Translations under genes and position numbers: made by a program
In this document: positions 17,805 through 27,252 of the stretch, piece by piece
Layout: each line of letters opens with the position of its first letter
Numbering within the stretch: position 1 is the stretch's first letter
The notes under the pieces: generated by a model
Told to the model about the DNA's origin: nothing
Databases searched by the model: none
What the model saw: only the letters and a program-made list of their open reading frames with translations
Origin: CAZQVN01 sp964596775
GTDB taxonomy: Bacteria > Eisenbacteria > RBG-16-71-46 > JABDJR01 > JAWXBZ01
Length of the DNA: 64,000 bases
Reading direction: 5' to 3'
NCBI GenBank assembly: GCA_964596775.1
Contig: CAZQVN010000013.1
Coordinates: 22,090 to 86,089 of the forward strand

Positions 17805-18832
17805 AGGCGGACGGTCCACTGGGACACGACCTGCGTCTCGCTGTCCGCCCCTTCGAATTCCGGCCGCGTGTGCACGACGTTGATCTGCCAGCGGAAATTG
17901 CCGCTGAACGATCGGGCAATCTGGCCGGTGATGATCGTCAGGGCATTGCCGGAGGTGTCGGTGTCGGAGTCGAACCGCTCCAGGCGCGCGGCGGGTTCCC
18001 ATCCGCGGCTTCGGTAGATGGCCTCCCCGTAAACGCCGAGGAACGACGGCACGTCGGCGGTCGCCGAAGCCAGGCGCGCCTCGTAGTTGTCGCCGCCGAA
18101 GATTTCGCCGACGAACTGCACTCCGCGTTTCTCAAGGCGCAGATCGCCGCCCCAGACCAGGAAGGACTCGGAAGCCTCGCCCGTTCCGACACCGTTGAGG
18201 GCGACATTTCCCCCCAGGGACACGCCGGTCGAGGGCGTCACATCGGCACGGACCACGAACTCCTTGGCGGAGTTGTCGTCGCTCTTCCTGTTGATCCCGT
18301 TTCCGTTGAACACACCGGCGGAGATCATGGCGGGAACGTCTCTTTCCCAGAGATCGGCCTGGATCATGGCGCCCTGATCGTAGGCGGCCGCCTTGAGCGC
18401 CGACTCCAGGAACTCGTTAGATTTCGGCCGGTCGATCAGGTTCAGCCCTCCCGAGGACATTTCGAACTCCTGGTAGCTGAACGGTTTCTTGAACTGTCCG
18501 ACGCGCCCGCTTATCCCTTCCAGGCCGCCCTGTCCGGCATACTCGAACCAGACCTCGCGTGTTTCCACGCCCTGCGGTCGCGTTTCCAGCTGGATCCGCC
18601 CCTTGAGGCGCGGGGCCACCGTGGACGTCAGGTACACGCGGGACCGCCGGACGGCGAATCCGTTGTCCACGGCCTTGTCCGTGTCCAGGTCCACGCTGTA
18701 GCGAGGCTGGACGTAGTACTTGATCTCGAAACTCTCCGGGCTGAATCCGTATTTCTGTTCCGTCTCGGCGCCGTGCGCGGCGGCCGAAACGACGGCCAGA
18801 GCCGCCACCAGAACGATCAGGCATCGCTTCAC
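17801..18832 (-). CDS. Phosphate-selective porin O/P family outer-membrane protein
   Basis: A 343-residue OprO/OprP-like beta-barrel for phosphate or polyphosphate passage. It has a signal peptide (MKRCLIVLVAALAVVSAAAHGA, cleavage near HGA-ET) and alternating amphipathic strands, for example VRRSRVYLTSTVAPRLKG and SGRVGQFKKPFSYQEF, ending in an aromatic/hydrophobic C-terminal strand. The GTG at 18832 is chosen because GAGGAG lies 9 nt upstream; the ATG at 18841 directly abuts that site and would leave no spacing. It sits between pstS and pstC in the operon, so phosphate limitation should induce it together with the inner-membrane transporter. Confidence 0.88.
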   Translation of the reverse strand: MKRCLIVLVAALAVVSAAAHGAETEQKYGFSPESFEIKYYVQPRYSVDLDTDKAVDNGFAVRRSRVYLTSTVAPRLKGRIQLETRPQGVETREVWFEYAGQGGLEGISGRVGQFKKPFSYQEFEMSSGGLNLIDRPKSNEFLESALKAAAYDQGAMIQADLWERDVPAMISAGVFNGNGINRKSDDNSAKEFVVRADVTPSTGVSLGGNVALNGVGTGEASESFLVWGGDLRLEKRGVQFVGEIFGGDNYEARLASATADVPSFLGVYGEAIYRSRGWEPAARLERFDSDTDTSGNALTIITGQIARSFSGNFRWQINVVHTRPEFEGADSETQVVSQWTVRL

Positions 18833-18860
18833 GAAATGCATCTCCTCTTGGCGGACGGGA

Positions 18861-19685
18861 TCAGGATGCGGACTTGGCGGGGACGTAACCGGCTTCCGTG
18901 ATGATCTTCCTGCCTTCCGGGGAAAGGATGAAGTCGATGAACGCCTTCGTTTCTCCCTTCGGCTTGCCGTTCGTGTAGAAGTAGAGTTCCCTGGCGATCG
19001 GATAATCGCCGCTTCCCGCCGTTTCGATGGTGGCTTCGACCGGCTTCGACGCCGCATCCCTGGCCACCGGAACGGCACTCACGCCCCTGGTCATGTAGGC
19101 CATGCCGATGTATCCGATGGCTCCCTCGGTCTGGCTCACCGACTGGACGATGGCGCCGGTGGCCGGGGCCAGCAGGGCGCCCGAGCTGAATTCCTTCCCG
19201 CCGAGAACGTGCTCGCGGAAGAAGGCGTAGGTGCCGCTGGACGACTCGCGGGAGTAAACGACGATCCGCTTGTCCGGGCCGCCCACGTCCTTCCAGTTCG
19301 TGACGGCCCCGGTGAAGATGTTGCCGAGCTGCTCGATCGTGAGAGCCTTGACCGGGTTCGACGGGTGCACGATGACGGTGAGGGCGTCGAGCGCGATCAC
19401 CGTTTCCACCGGGCTCACGCCCTTCTGCTTGGCCTGTCGCGTTTCCTTCGACTTGATGTCGCGCGAGGCCTGGGCGATGTCGCAGGTGCCGTCGATCAGG
19501 GCGGCGATTCCGACACCGGTGCCGCCGCCGATGACCGTGATGGAGGCCTGCTTGTGTTCCTTCAGGTAGGCTTCGGCGGTTTTCTGGGAAATCGGCAGGC
19601 AGGTGTCCGATCCCTTGATGACGACTCCGGACTGGGCGGGGGTCGCGGCGAGGAGCGTGGCGAAAATGACGAGCGTGCGCAACAT
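18861..19685 (-). CDS. pstS: Phosphate ABC transporter substrate-binding protein PstS
   Basis: A 274-residue periplasmic binding protein with signal peptide (cleavage near AQS-GV). Phosphate-binding motifs are visible: IKGSDTCLPI, GGGTGVGIAALIDG, DIAQASRDIK and SRESSSGTYAFF. It delivers phosphate to PstCA. AAGGAGG lies 7 nt before the ATG. An 85-nt gap separates it from phoR and may hold its own promoter, but no clear Pho-box-like repeat was seen there. Confidence 0.97.
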   Translation of the reverse strand: MLRTLVIFATLLAATPAQSGVVIKGSDTCLPISQKTAEAYLKEHKQASITVIGGGTGVGIAALIDGTCDIAQASRDIKSKETRQAKQKGVSPVETVIALDALTVIVHPSNPVKALTIEQLGNIFTGAVTNWKDVGGPDKRIVVYSRESSSGTYAFFREHVLGGKEFSSGALLAPATGAIVQSVSQTEGAIGYIGMAYMTRGVSAVPVARDAASKPVEATIETAGSGDYPIARELYFYTNGKPKGETKAFIDFILSPEGRKIITEAGYVPAKSAS

Positions 19686-19770
19686 CGATGGTCCTCCTTG
19701 TGATTCGCGGTTTCCTGGAACGGTACGTCCGTCCCGTCGCGTCGGTTGTTGTTGATTCACGAACCGGAGG

Positions 19771-21549
19771 TTAGGCGGGCTCTGTGGCGTTTTGATGGCG
19801 GAACGAAGGCGATTTCGGGACGGTGAAATGAAAGGTGGATCCCGCCCCGGGAGACGACTCGACGCCCACCTGTCCACCGTGTAACAGTATGATGTGTTTG
19901 ACGATGGCAAGTCCGAGGCCCGAACCGCCTTCTTCCGGCGACCGGCCGGAATCGAGCCTGTAGAACCGCTCGAAAACCCGATCCCGGAGTTCGCGCGGGA
20001 CTCCGGGGCCGCCGTCGGCGACCTCGATCCGGACGTACTGTCCCTCGTCTCGCCCGGCGACGCGGATACGACCCTTTTCGGGACTGACCCGGACGGCATT
20101 GTCGAGGAGATTGAGCAGGACGGTATCGAGGGCATGACGGTCCGCGAGGATATCCGGAAGGTCGCCGCAGGCCGCCTCGATCTCTATGGACCGGGCGGCC
20201 GCGCGCGGAGTGATCGTCTCGATGGCTGACCGGATCAGTTCCTCCGGGCTCAGCGCACCCAACGCGAGAGGTTTCGGGTCGGTTTCCAGCTGCGACAGCC
20301 GGGACAGGTCGCTCACCAGCCTCTGCATCCGCCGGCCGTTCCGGAGGATGATTTCCAGGAAGCGCCCGCGCTCGGCGGCGGGAAGATCCGGCGACTGTTC
20401 CAGGGTCTCCACGTATCCGAGCACGGCGGTCAGCGGCGTGCGCAGTTCATGGCCGATGTTGGCCACCATTTCGCGGCGGGCCTCTTCCAGGCGGCGCAGG
20501 CGGGTCACGTCGCTGAGCACGGCCACGATGCCGTCGCGGACCGGCACGAGCGTGACCGCGATCCGTTTCGGTTCCGGTTCGGTGAGCTTCAGTTCGAGCG
20601 CCGTGGACTCCCGGTGTTTCCGCACATGATCGACGGCCATCTGAAGTTCGCCGATCCGGATCGCTTCCACGGGCGTCCGGCCGATGCAGTCCGGTGCAAG
20701 GTTCAGAAGTCTGAAAGCCGCCCGGTTTGCCAGCAGGATCCGGCCGTCGCCGTCCATGGACAGGATTCCGTCCGGCATTCCCTGCAGCAGGTGATCCAGC
20801 GCCGCCCGCTCGGTTTCAAGGGCGTGGACCTGCCGCTCGACCGAGTCCGCGAGCTGGTTCACGGATCGGGCGAGGTCACGGATCTCCGCGCCGCCTTCCT
20901 CGTCGATGCGCATGTCCAGGCGTCCCCCCGCGATCGTCCTCGCCACGCCCGCCATGCGCGAGGCAGGCCGGGAAACGACCAGCGTGATCGTCAAACCGAG
21001 AACCGAGGCGAGGATGGCTGCGCCGGCAAGCACCTGGAGCAGCCGGATCGCGCCCCGCCGCTCCTCCGCGTCGATCCGGGTGGTGGGGAGCGCGGCGCGG
21101 ATGACGCCGCGGGGACCGGACGGTGGTCCCCAGGGGACGGCCACGTAGGACATGTCGATGCCCAGCGAGGCGCTCCAGCGCACAGCCCGGCCGATTCCGT
21201 CGGTCAGCGCCGCGGCGATCTCGGGCCGGTTGGCGTGGTTGTCCATGCCGACCGTCTGCGCGTCGTTCAACCGGGATTCGGCGATGACCGTTCCGTCCGG
21301 AGCCACGATCGTGATGCGGACCATTTTCTCGTTGTCGATCCGCCGGATGACGGCTTCGAAGGGAAACGTGTCCAGTGAATCCGGCGGGGGAAGCAGGGCG
21401 GCAACGAGCCGCGCTTCATTGAGCAGCCGTTCGTCGATCTCGCTGCGCCTTTCGTTCCGGTAGTGGTCGTTCCAGAGCGTGGTGGCAACGCCCAGGGCGA
21501 GAAGCGTGATCCCGAACGTGATCAGCGCCATCTGGGTATGGATGCGCAT
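19771..21549 (-). CDS. phoR: Phosphate-regulon sensor histidine kinase PhoR
   Basis: A 592-residue kinase: helix 1 (about 8-26), a periplasmic sensor region (about 30-165), helix 2 (about 170-192), HAMP linker (about 195-245), a PAS domain (about 250-345), HisKA with phospho-acceptor His367 in NIGHELRTPLTAVLGY, and HATPase_c with LLNLLDNAVRVSPEKG, GGPGVP and GGSGLGLAIVKH. It should phosphorylate PhoB under phosphate limitation. The large extracytoplasmic domain is longer than in E. coli PhoR but common in other phyla. Its ATG overlaps the phoB stop by 1 nt. Confidence 0.92.
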   Translation of the reverse strand: MRIHTQMALITFGITLLALGVATTLWNDHYRNERRSEIDERLLNEARLVAALLPPPDSLDTFPFEAVIRRIDNEKMVRITIVAPDGTVIAESRLNDAQTVGMDNHANRPEIAAALTDGIGRAVRWSASLGIDMSYVAVPWGPPSGPRGVIRAALPTTRIDAEERRGAIRLLQVLAGAAILASVLGLTITLVVSRPASRMAGVARTIAGGRLDMRIDEEGGAEIRDLARSVNQLADSVERQVHALETERAALDHLLQGMPDGILSMDGDGRILLANRAAFRLLNLAPDCIGRTPVEAIRIGELQMAVDHVRKHRESTALELKLTEPEPKRIAVTLVPVRDGIVAVLSDVTRLRRLEEARREMVANIGHELRTPLTAVLGYVETLEQSPDLPAAERGRFLEIILRNGRRMQRLVSDLSRLSQLETDPKPLALGALSPEELIRSAIETITPRAAARSIEIEAACGDLPDILADRHALDTVLLNLLDNAVRVSPEKGRIRVAGRDEGQYVRIEVADGGPGVPRELRDRVFERFYRLDSGRSPEEGGSGLGLAIVKHIILLHGGQVGVESSPGAGSTFHFTVPKSPSFRHQNATEPA

Positions 21550-22226
21550 CAGCCGCGGAACCTGTATCCGACGCCCCGGACCGTCTCCAGAAGTTCCGCG
21601 GCCTCGCCCAGCTTCGAACGCAGGCGTTTGACGTGCGTGTCCACGCTGCGGTCGGTCACGAAGACTCCGGGATCCCAGACGTTGTCGAGAAGCTGGGCAC
21701 GTGAAATCACGCGGCCCGGGCGCTGCATGAGGTAGTGAAGCAGCCGGAACTCGAGCGGGGTAAGCGGGAGGGTGTCTGCGCCGAAGCGTGCTTCGTGGCG
21801 TTCGGTATCGATGCGCAGCCCTCCCGCGGCCAGCACGGGCTCGCCGCCGGAATCCGGGGCCCGGCGGAACAGCGCGCGTACCCGGAGCACGAGTTCGCGG
21901 GGACTGAACGGCTTGACCACGTAGTCGTCGGCGCCGAGCTCGAAACCGAGCACCCGGTCGATTTCCTCGCCGCGGGCGGTCAGGAGAATGACCGGCAGCT
22001 TCGCGGTTTCCGGCACGGAACGCAGGCGCTTGAGGACTTCGGTGCCGGAGAGGTCGGGGAGCATCACATCGAGGATGACCGCGTCGGGAGGCTCGGAAAG
22101 AATCGAGTCGAGCCCTCCCGCGCCGCTCCGGGCTTCCCGGACGGAGTATCCCGCGGATTTCAGATGGTGCGCGATCAGTTCGCGCAGGTCGGATTCATCG
22201 TCGACGACCAGGATGGACTGAGCCAT
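21549..22226 (-). CDS. phoB: Phosphate-regulon response regulator PhoB (OmpR family)
   Basis: A 225-residue regulator with a receiver domain (acidic DDE, phospho-acceptor Asp53 in VILDVMLPD, Lys in VVKPFSPRE) and a C-terminal winged-helix DNA-binding domain (LTPLEFRLLHYLMQRPGRVISR and TVRGVGYRFRG). It is the first gene of the phosphate block and overlaps phoR. It has no Shine-Dalgarno sequence; instead a strong promoter ends 9 nt before the ATG, so the mRNA should be leaderless or nearly so. Confidence 0.95.
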   Translation of the reverse strand: MAQSILVVDDESDLRELIAHHLKSAGYSVREARSGAGGLDSILSEPPDAVILDVMLPDLSGTEVLKRLRSVPETAKLPVILLTARGEEIDRVLGFELGADDYVVKPFSPRELVLRVRALFRRAPDSGGEPVLAAGGLRIDTERHEARFGADTLPLTPLEFRLLHYLMQRPGRVISRAQLLDNVWDPGVFVTDRSVDTHVKRLRSKLGEAAELLETVRGVGYRFRG

Positions 22227-22235
22227 GGGAGTTTC

Positions 22236-22264
22236 ATTCTAGACCGCGGCGCGGTTCCGGTCAA
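22236..22264 (-). promoter_or_regulatory. phoB promoter, near-leaderless
   Basis: On the minus strand TTGACC (22259-22264) is 17 nt from TAGAAT (22236-22241), which ends 9 nt before the phoB ATG. The -35 box overlaps the stop codon of the upstream membrane-protein gene. This is one of the best promoters in the window. Confidence 0.75.
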
Positions 22265-24630
22265 AAGTTCCGGCGCCTTGCGATGTCGACCGTGGCCAGG
22301 TGGAGTCCCATCGCTCCTTCGGTGGGAAAAGTTCCCTGGGCCACGCGGAGCGAGTAGCGTCCGGGCACCATGTCGGGCGGAACCGCGATGAGGAACTGGT
22401 CGGCGAACACGAAGCCGGGAGGAATGCTCCGGCGGCGGAAGGCGGCGTAGTGAAGGTCGCGCACGAAGAGAATCGACTCCGGCTGGCCGAGGATCGACCC
22501 GCGGATCTGCCGCCGGAACTTGCGCCATGACGAACCGTAGGCGTCGTCGCGGACGAGTTTCGCGTACCAGTTGCTCCCGGGATCGTCGGCGCGCCATTCA
22601 TAGTAGAACGTGATGTACAACGTGTCCCCGAGGGCGGCCTCCTCTGGCCCCATGACGCCGCCCACTCCTGAAGCCCGGTCGAATGTGATCCCGGTGCCCG
22701 GTTCGAGAAACGAGGAAAACGTGGCGGGGTCGACGAGCAGGCGGCTGCGGAGTGCCGAGCTGGCCGGACCCTCCGCGGGCAACCGCTCCGGATCGACCGC
22801 GTAGACGAGCAGCGGGTCGTGCTGAAACAGCCGGGCCAGACCCGGAGCCGAACCGGCCATCATGTCCAGCTTGTCCACGACCAGCGGGTTTGCGAAGAGC
22901 CTGTTCACCACGATCCGGCTCACGTTGTACCGCCGGAGCGCCGCGTACGCGCTGTCCGGCTCGCCGAGCGGGTCGAGAACCGTGTCCGTCGCCCACCTTC
23001 GCCGCTCGAAGTCCTCGGCCTGGAAGGCAAAATCGGCCCGGGCGTTGACGACGATGTGCAGGGGCGCAAACGTGGGAATCGAATAACTCGTGACCGGGTC
23101 CGAGAGGACCACGCTCCCCGGCGGCGTTTCCGCGGAGAGGATCTCCAGGGCCGGCCTCCAGCGCATCGGCGACTCCGCGAGTTCCCGCGCCCGCGGCTCC
23201 TTTCCGTAATCTCCCTGGATCCGGATCAGGGTTTGCGGAAGGACCATCAGCAGGGAGAGGGCCACGAGAATCAGGCCCCGCAGCCTGTTGGTGCGCTCGC
23301 TGAGTATCCATCCCATGAGAAGAACTCCGGGATAGGCCGTGAGGTTCAGGATCCGTGTGGCCACCTGGAGTCCCACCGCCTCCGCCATGACCGGAAACAC
23401 CAGCGGATTCATGACCGTGAGAACCGGGGCCCAGAGGATCGTGCCGAGGACCAGCGCGCGCTCGTCGGCGAACAGGCGGCGCCCGAAATGGAACACGAGC
23501 AGGAGCGCCGGGATCGGATGCCAGAAGGTCTTGAAGAACCAGGGGAACGGGTCCGGAATGTAGAGGGGTCCGAAGTGGCGCAGGGGTGCGTAATCGCGGA
23601 AGAAATCGTCCATGGCCTTGGGGTCCACGGAACTCAGGTGCGTCGTCAACAGGGCCACGACCGCGGGAATCAGGCACGCGGCAACGGCAGCCGTGTACGC
23701 AACCGGCCGGAGGGGGAGCGCCTTCCGGTGCCGGGCCGTGAGAACGAGAACGATTCCGGACAGCCCCACGGCGAACGCGCTCTGGACGACGAGAAAGTGA
23801 TGGAGCGTCGTTGCCGCGGCCGCGGAGAGACCGCCGATCAGCAGAAACTTTTTCCTGCCGTCGCGGAGATACAGGAACAGTACGGCAAGGGTCAGGAGAT
23901 AAAGGGCATCGGCCAGCATCTGGTGGTGCACGCTGTTGCGGAACAGGAAGAAGGGGCCGTAGAAGACCGTGTACACGATCGCGGCCAGCAGACCGGCCGG
24001 CCCGGAGCGGGTGATGATTCCGGCTGCGGTCGCGATCATGCCGATTTCGATCGGCGTGGCCACGACCGGGAAACACTGCCACAGGTCGGCCGGTGCGACG
24101 CCGGAGAGCCGGGACAACAGCGCGATGATTCCGTAGAACGTCGGGTCGTAGGGGGAGTGCAGCGCGGGGTCGTAGGGGCTGTCCGCGGCGAGACGGTCGG
24201 CCCGCAGGATCGCCGAGGCACGGTTCAGATATTCCCAGGCATCGGCGTTGCCGCTGATGTAGGTGCCGAACGGGATCGCCACCAGCCCGCCGAGAATGCA
24301 GAGGCCGAGCAGCCAGGCGCCTGTTCTCCCGGACAGGTCCGGAGGCTCCGACGATACGGGTGATGCCGGGGTGTTCCGCTTCCGCAAGAGAAACACGACG
24401 CCACCCGTGATCACCCAGAAGCCGGTCCACACCCCCAGGAGAACTCCGAGGGACACGTCGATCCCCTGGATGGTCCAGAGATAGAGGCCAAGGGCTCCGA
24501 GGCCGGTGGCGCCGGCCACGGAGAAGCGCACCGCGAGGCCGCGGGCGATCCCGCCGAGCACGGCGCGCTCGATGAGCAGACCGGGAAGGAGGAACACGAG
24601 GCTGGCGAGCATCACCCGGATCAGATTCAC
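22261..24630 (-). CDS. Large polytopic membrane protein, glycosyltransferase (GT-C)-like
   Basis: A 789-residue protein. About 470 N-terminal residues form 12 or more membrane helices. An acidic motif lies in the first large outer loop (SGNADAWEYLNRA), as expected for lipid-linked-sugar glycosyltransferases of the GT-C fold. The C-terminal third is soluble and probably periplasmic: it includes LSDPVTSYSIPTF and a final beta-rich domain of about 150 residues (FLEPGTGITFDRASG to the end) that resembles a carbohydrate-binding or jelly-roll fold in outline only. The GTG start overlaps the upstream gene by 4 nt, so the two large membrane proteins are cotranscribed and may act on the same glycan. 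Function is inferred from topology. Confidence 0.7.
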   Translation of the reverse strand: MNLIRVMLASLVFLLPGLLIERAVLGGIARGLAVRFSVAGATGLGALGLYLWTIQGIDVSLGVLLGVWTGFWVITGGVVFLLRKRNTPASPVSSEPPDLSGRTGAWLLGLCILGGLVAIPFGTYISGNADAWEYLNRASAILRADRLAADSPYDPALHSPYDPTFYGIIALLSRLSGVAPADLWQCFPVVATPIEIGMIATAAGIITRSGPAGLLAAIVYTVFYGPFFLFRNSVHHQMLADALYLLTLAVLFLYLRDGRKKFLLIGGLSAAAATTLHHFLVVQSAFAVGLSGIVLVLTARHRKALPLRPVAYTAAVAACLIPAVVALLTTHLSSVDPKAMDDFFRDYAPLRHFGPLYIPDPFPWFFKTFWHPIPALLLVFHFGRRLFADERALVLGTILWAPVLTVMNPLVFPVMAEAVGLQVATRILNLTAYPGVLLMGWILSERTNRLRGLILVALSLLMVLPQTLIRIQGDYGKEPRARELAESPMRWRPALEILSAETPPGSVVLSDPVTSYSIPTFAPLHIVVNARADFAFQAEDFERRRWATDTVLDPLGEPDSAYAALRRYNVSRIVVNRLFANPLVVDKLDMMAGSAPGLARLFQHDPLLVYAVDPERLPAEGPASSALRSRLLVDPATFSSFLEPGTGITFDRASGVGGVMGPEEAALGDTLYITFYYEWRADDPGSNWYAKLVRDDAYGSSWRKFRRQIRGSILGQPESILFVRDLHYAAFRRRSIPPGFVFADQFLIAVPPDMVPGRYSLRVAQGTFPTEGAMGLHLATVDIARRRNF

Positions 24631-26918
24631 AGCCCTCCCTCCTCCCTTACCGCCTTGATCATGCCCAGAGCTTCCGGATCATTCGGGTAATGTTTCAGAA
24701 ACGTGGTGAGAACGTCCAGCGCCTCAGGGTATCTGTGCAGCGCCTGCTGAATATAGGCCATCGACATGAGGGCCCACTGTCCGTCCGGAGTGGCCCGCAG
24801 CAGGATCGTCACCGGAGCGAGCGCGGGGATGTAGTCCATCTCCCTCAGGTAGGCCTGGGCCCTGTCGTGGAAGTGGGAGGGTTCGAGCGGTGCCGTTCGG
24901 TCCCCGATCGTTGCGAGGATCGACGACTCGAATCCTGCTTCGTCTTTCCTGAGCAGGGAGAGTCCGGCGAGGCAGTAGAGAGCGCGCTCGTCGCCGGGGC
25001 GCAGGTCGAGAATGCGCCGGTACAGGGTGTCCGCCAGGGCGTAGTCCCTGTTCCGGAGCGCCAGGTCGGCCCGGATCGGAAGCACGTCGGGATGGTCCAG
25101 GGCGTCCGGGGCCATGAGCTTCAGGAGTGCGTCCGGAGAGAACTCCGCATCCCAGCGCAGGTACCAGCGCGCCATCTTCATCCGGAGAAAATCGATCCGC
25201 GACAGGCCCGGAGGCGGGGGTTCCTCCTCGGCCACCGGATTCGACGGGGCGGGGACCCACGGGATGGGATCGTCGAGCGCGTAGAGCGTGGCCCGTCGTT
25301 CTCCACCGTCCGGCTGGACCACCCGGGCCGCGGCCACGAGACGGAATCCGGCGCCGATGTCGGCCGGAGTGCGCGGCGCCCACATGGACCGCAGCGAGGG
25401 GAAGTAGGCCGCCTCGATTCCGGACACGAGCAGGTAATGCACCCCCGCCGCGCGCATGTTCGCGGTGTTTCCGAGGACGATCGGCACCACCGGGGCATTC
25501 AGGTAATAGCCGATGTGGGGCTTTCGCGCCGAGATCGGCGTGGAGCGGCCCACGTTCACGCCGAGCCGCTTCACCTCCTTCGCCAGGGCCAGGACCTCGG
25601 TGGGCATGACCAGATCGCCGGTTTCATCGCCGGCCCTGACGACGCCCTGCGCGGTGAAGATCGCGCCGGCGATGAGGAATGCGAGGAGGGCGGCAAATCC
25701 GGGAAGCCGACCGGGGGGCGCCGGGCGCTTGCCCGGCGGCTGCTTCTTCTTCCGTGACCCTCGGTCAGCGTTCCGTGCATCCGCGGCAGTGGCGGCGTGC
25801 CTTCGGAGCGCGGCCGCCCATGCGGCGACCCCTCCGGCCGCGGCCGCCCACCAGAGCACGAGGACCAGCATGAAGCGGGCGTTGTAGAACACCGGAAGGA
25901 GCGACAGGTACGTGATCGCTCCGGCGGTCGCGAAGGCGATCGCGTTCCGGCGGAACCAGGACTTCAGGTTCAGGGCCAGGCCGACCAGCGCCGCCGCGGC
26001 CCAGACGGGGCCGGCCAGGTGCGTGACATCCTGGAGCAGGTGGTCCACGGCGTTCCGGGCCATGCCGGAGAGGAACAGGCCGGGGCTCACGTCCCACACA
26101 TCCCGGAGCGACATCAGTCCCGTCGAGCCCATGAAGTTTCCGGACTGGGCCCGGTTCGGATTGCCGGCCAGCACCGTGATGGCCACGTTGTGGAACGCGT
26201 TGTTCCAGAGCGGGTCCCCGGTCCGGGCGGCCACGAAGATCCACCAGGGCAGGGCGACCGCCGTGAAGGCCGCACCGTAGAGTGCGAGCGAAGCGAGAGC
26301 CGGGCGGCGGAAGCCGAAACGGATCAGCGCCACGGCGGCCGCCGCCGGCACGAGAAACAGGCCGTTGTAGCGGGTCAGGTACGCGCCCGCCGCGAGGGCG
26401 CCGGCCGCGGCCCAGTCCCAACGCGACGCCTCCTCCCGTCGGAACAGGAGAAACAGCGCGCCGGCGAACAGGGCGAAGAAGAACAGGTCGCTGCAGGCCT
26501 TGTAACCGTACGCCACGCTGACCGGGTTCGCGGTGACGACCACGGCGCCGGCCAGCCCCGCGGCCCCACCGAACAGGCGTCGCAGGAGCCCGCCGGACAG
26601 ACGCACCACGGCGGCCGCGGAGATCACCGAGATCGCCTTGGCGGCCGCGAACAGGTCGATGCGGAGAACCTCGAAGAGCGCCAGCACGAGGTAGTAGAGC
26701 GGCCCCCGGAAGCCGTTCATCAGGTTGGGGCGGCCGCCGGCCCACTCCCGCGCGTAGTGGGCAAAGTCGCCGTAGAAGTCCGTTTCGACCCCGAAATCCC
26801 CGATGGGGCGTCCGAACAGCGCCACCGAACCCCAGACGACGAGGCAGGCCGCGGCGAGCAGGTTCAGCGGGTCGGAAAACAGGGTTTTCGGAATGAGAGG
26901 ACGGGGGGCGACGCTCAT
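24627..26918 (-). CDS. GT39/ArnT-like membrane glycosyltransferase with C-terminal TPR region
   Basis: A 763-residue protein. The N-terminal half has 10-12 membrane helices with the early loop motif ETDFYGDFAHYAREWAGG followed by FRGPLYYLVLALFE, typical of dolichyl/undecaprenyl-phosphate-sugar glycosyltransferases (PMT_2 type). A Lys/Arg/Pro-rich loop (around 380-405) separates it from a soluble region, and the last 170 residues form TPR-like repeats (RNRDYALADTLYRRILDLRP, HRYPEALDVLTTFLKHYPND). It probably moves a sugar from a polyprenyl carrier onto a glycan or protein outside the cytoplasm. A -10 box lies 9 nt before the ATG and there is no Shine-Dalgarno sequence. Confidence 0.77.
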   Translation of the reverse strand: MSVAPRPLIPKTLFSDPLNLLAAACLVVWGSVALFGRPIGDFGVETDFYGDFAHYAREWAGGRPNLMNGFRGPLYYLVLALFEVLRIDLFAAAKAISVISAAAVVRLSGGLLRRLFGGAAGLAGAVVVTANPVSVAYGYKACSDLFFFALFAGALFLLFRREEASRWDWAAAGALAAGAYLTRYNGLFLVPAAAAVALIRFGFRRPALASLALYGAAFTAVALPWWIFVAARTGDPLWNNAFHNVAITVLAGNPNRAQSGNFMGSTGLMSLRDVWDVSPGLFLSGMARNAVDHLLQDVTHLAGPVWAAAALVGLALNLKSWFRRNAIAFATAGAITYLSLLPVFYNARFMLVLVLWWAAAAGGVAAWAAALRRHAATAADARNADRGSRKKKQPPGKRPAPPGRLPGFAALLAFLIAGAIFTAQGVVRAGDETGDLVMPTEVLALAKEVKRLGVNVGRSTPISARKPHIGYYLNAPVVPIVLGNTANMRAAGVHYLLVSGIEAAYFPSLRSMWAPRTPADIGAGFRLVAAARVVQPDGGERRATLYALDDPIPWVPAPSNPVAEEEPPPPGLSRIDFLRMKMARWYLRWDAEFSPDALLKLMAPDALDHPDVLPIRADLALRNRDYALADTLYRRILDLRPGDERALYCLAGLSLLRKDEAGFESSILATIGDRTAPLEPSHFHDRAQAYLREMDYIPALAPVTILLRATPDGQWALMSMAYIQQALHRYPEALDVLTTFLKHYPNDPEALGMIKAVREEGGL

Positions 26919-26927
26919 GCGGGCCGG

Positions 26928-26933
26928 ACTGTA
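26928..26933 (-). promoter_or_regulatory. Extended -10 box (TGC-TACAGT) of the GT39-like gene
   Basis: On the minus strand TACAGT, preceded by TGC as in extended -10 elements, ends 9 nt before the ATG at 26918. No good -35 box was seen, which is usual for extended -10 promoters. Confidence 0.5.
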
Positions 26934-26946
26934 GCACAGACGGTTT

Positions 26947-27252
26947 TCAGGCGGCGCGCCGGGCGGGCCTCACGAGCAGGTAGACGACAAAGCCGGGAAA
27001 ACCGGCAAACAGGAGAACCAGGAACGCCCAGAGCGCGCCCTTCATCCCCCGGGACTGTGCGTCGAGGTAGACGTACAGCGACAGGAAAATCATCATCGCC
27101 GCCGAAGCCACGCAGCAGAGGATCAGGGCAACCAGCGTCATCAGCGGATCGGGGCGCGGGCCCACCAGGATTGCCGCCACGAGAGCCAGCGCGGCGGCCA
27201 CCGAAACGATCCCCGAAAAGATGGAGGACAGCGCCATGGTCCGGCGACCCAT
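26947..27252 (-). CDS. Small membrane protein, PLDc_N-like
   Basis: A 101-residue protein with three hydrophobic segments. The last part (ALWAFLVLLFAGFPGFVVYLLVR) resembles the N-terminal membrane domain found in cardiolipin synthase-type proteins (PLDc_N), but no phospholipase domain follows. The ATG overlaps the anti-sigma gene stop by 1 nt (TGATG). It is the third gene of a sigma/anti-sigma/membrane-protein operon and may assist envelope sensing; that role is inference. Confidence 0.68.
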   Translation of the reverse strand: MGRRTMALSSIFSGIVSVAAALALVAAILVGPRPDPLMTLVALILCCVASAAMMIFLSLYVYLDAQSRGMKGALWAFLVLLFAGFPGFVVYLLVRPARRAA

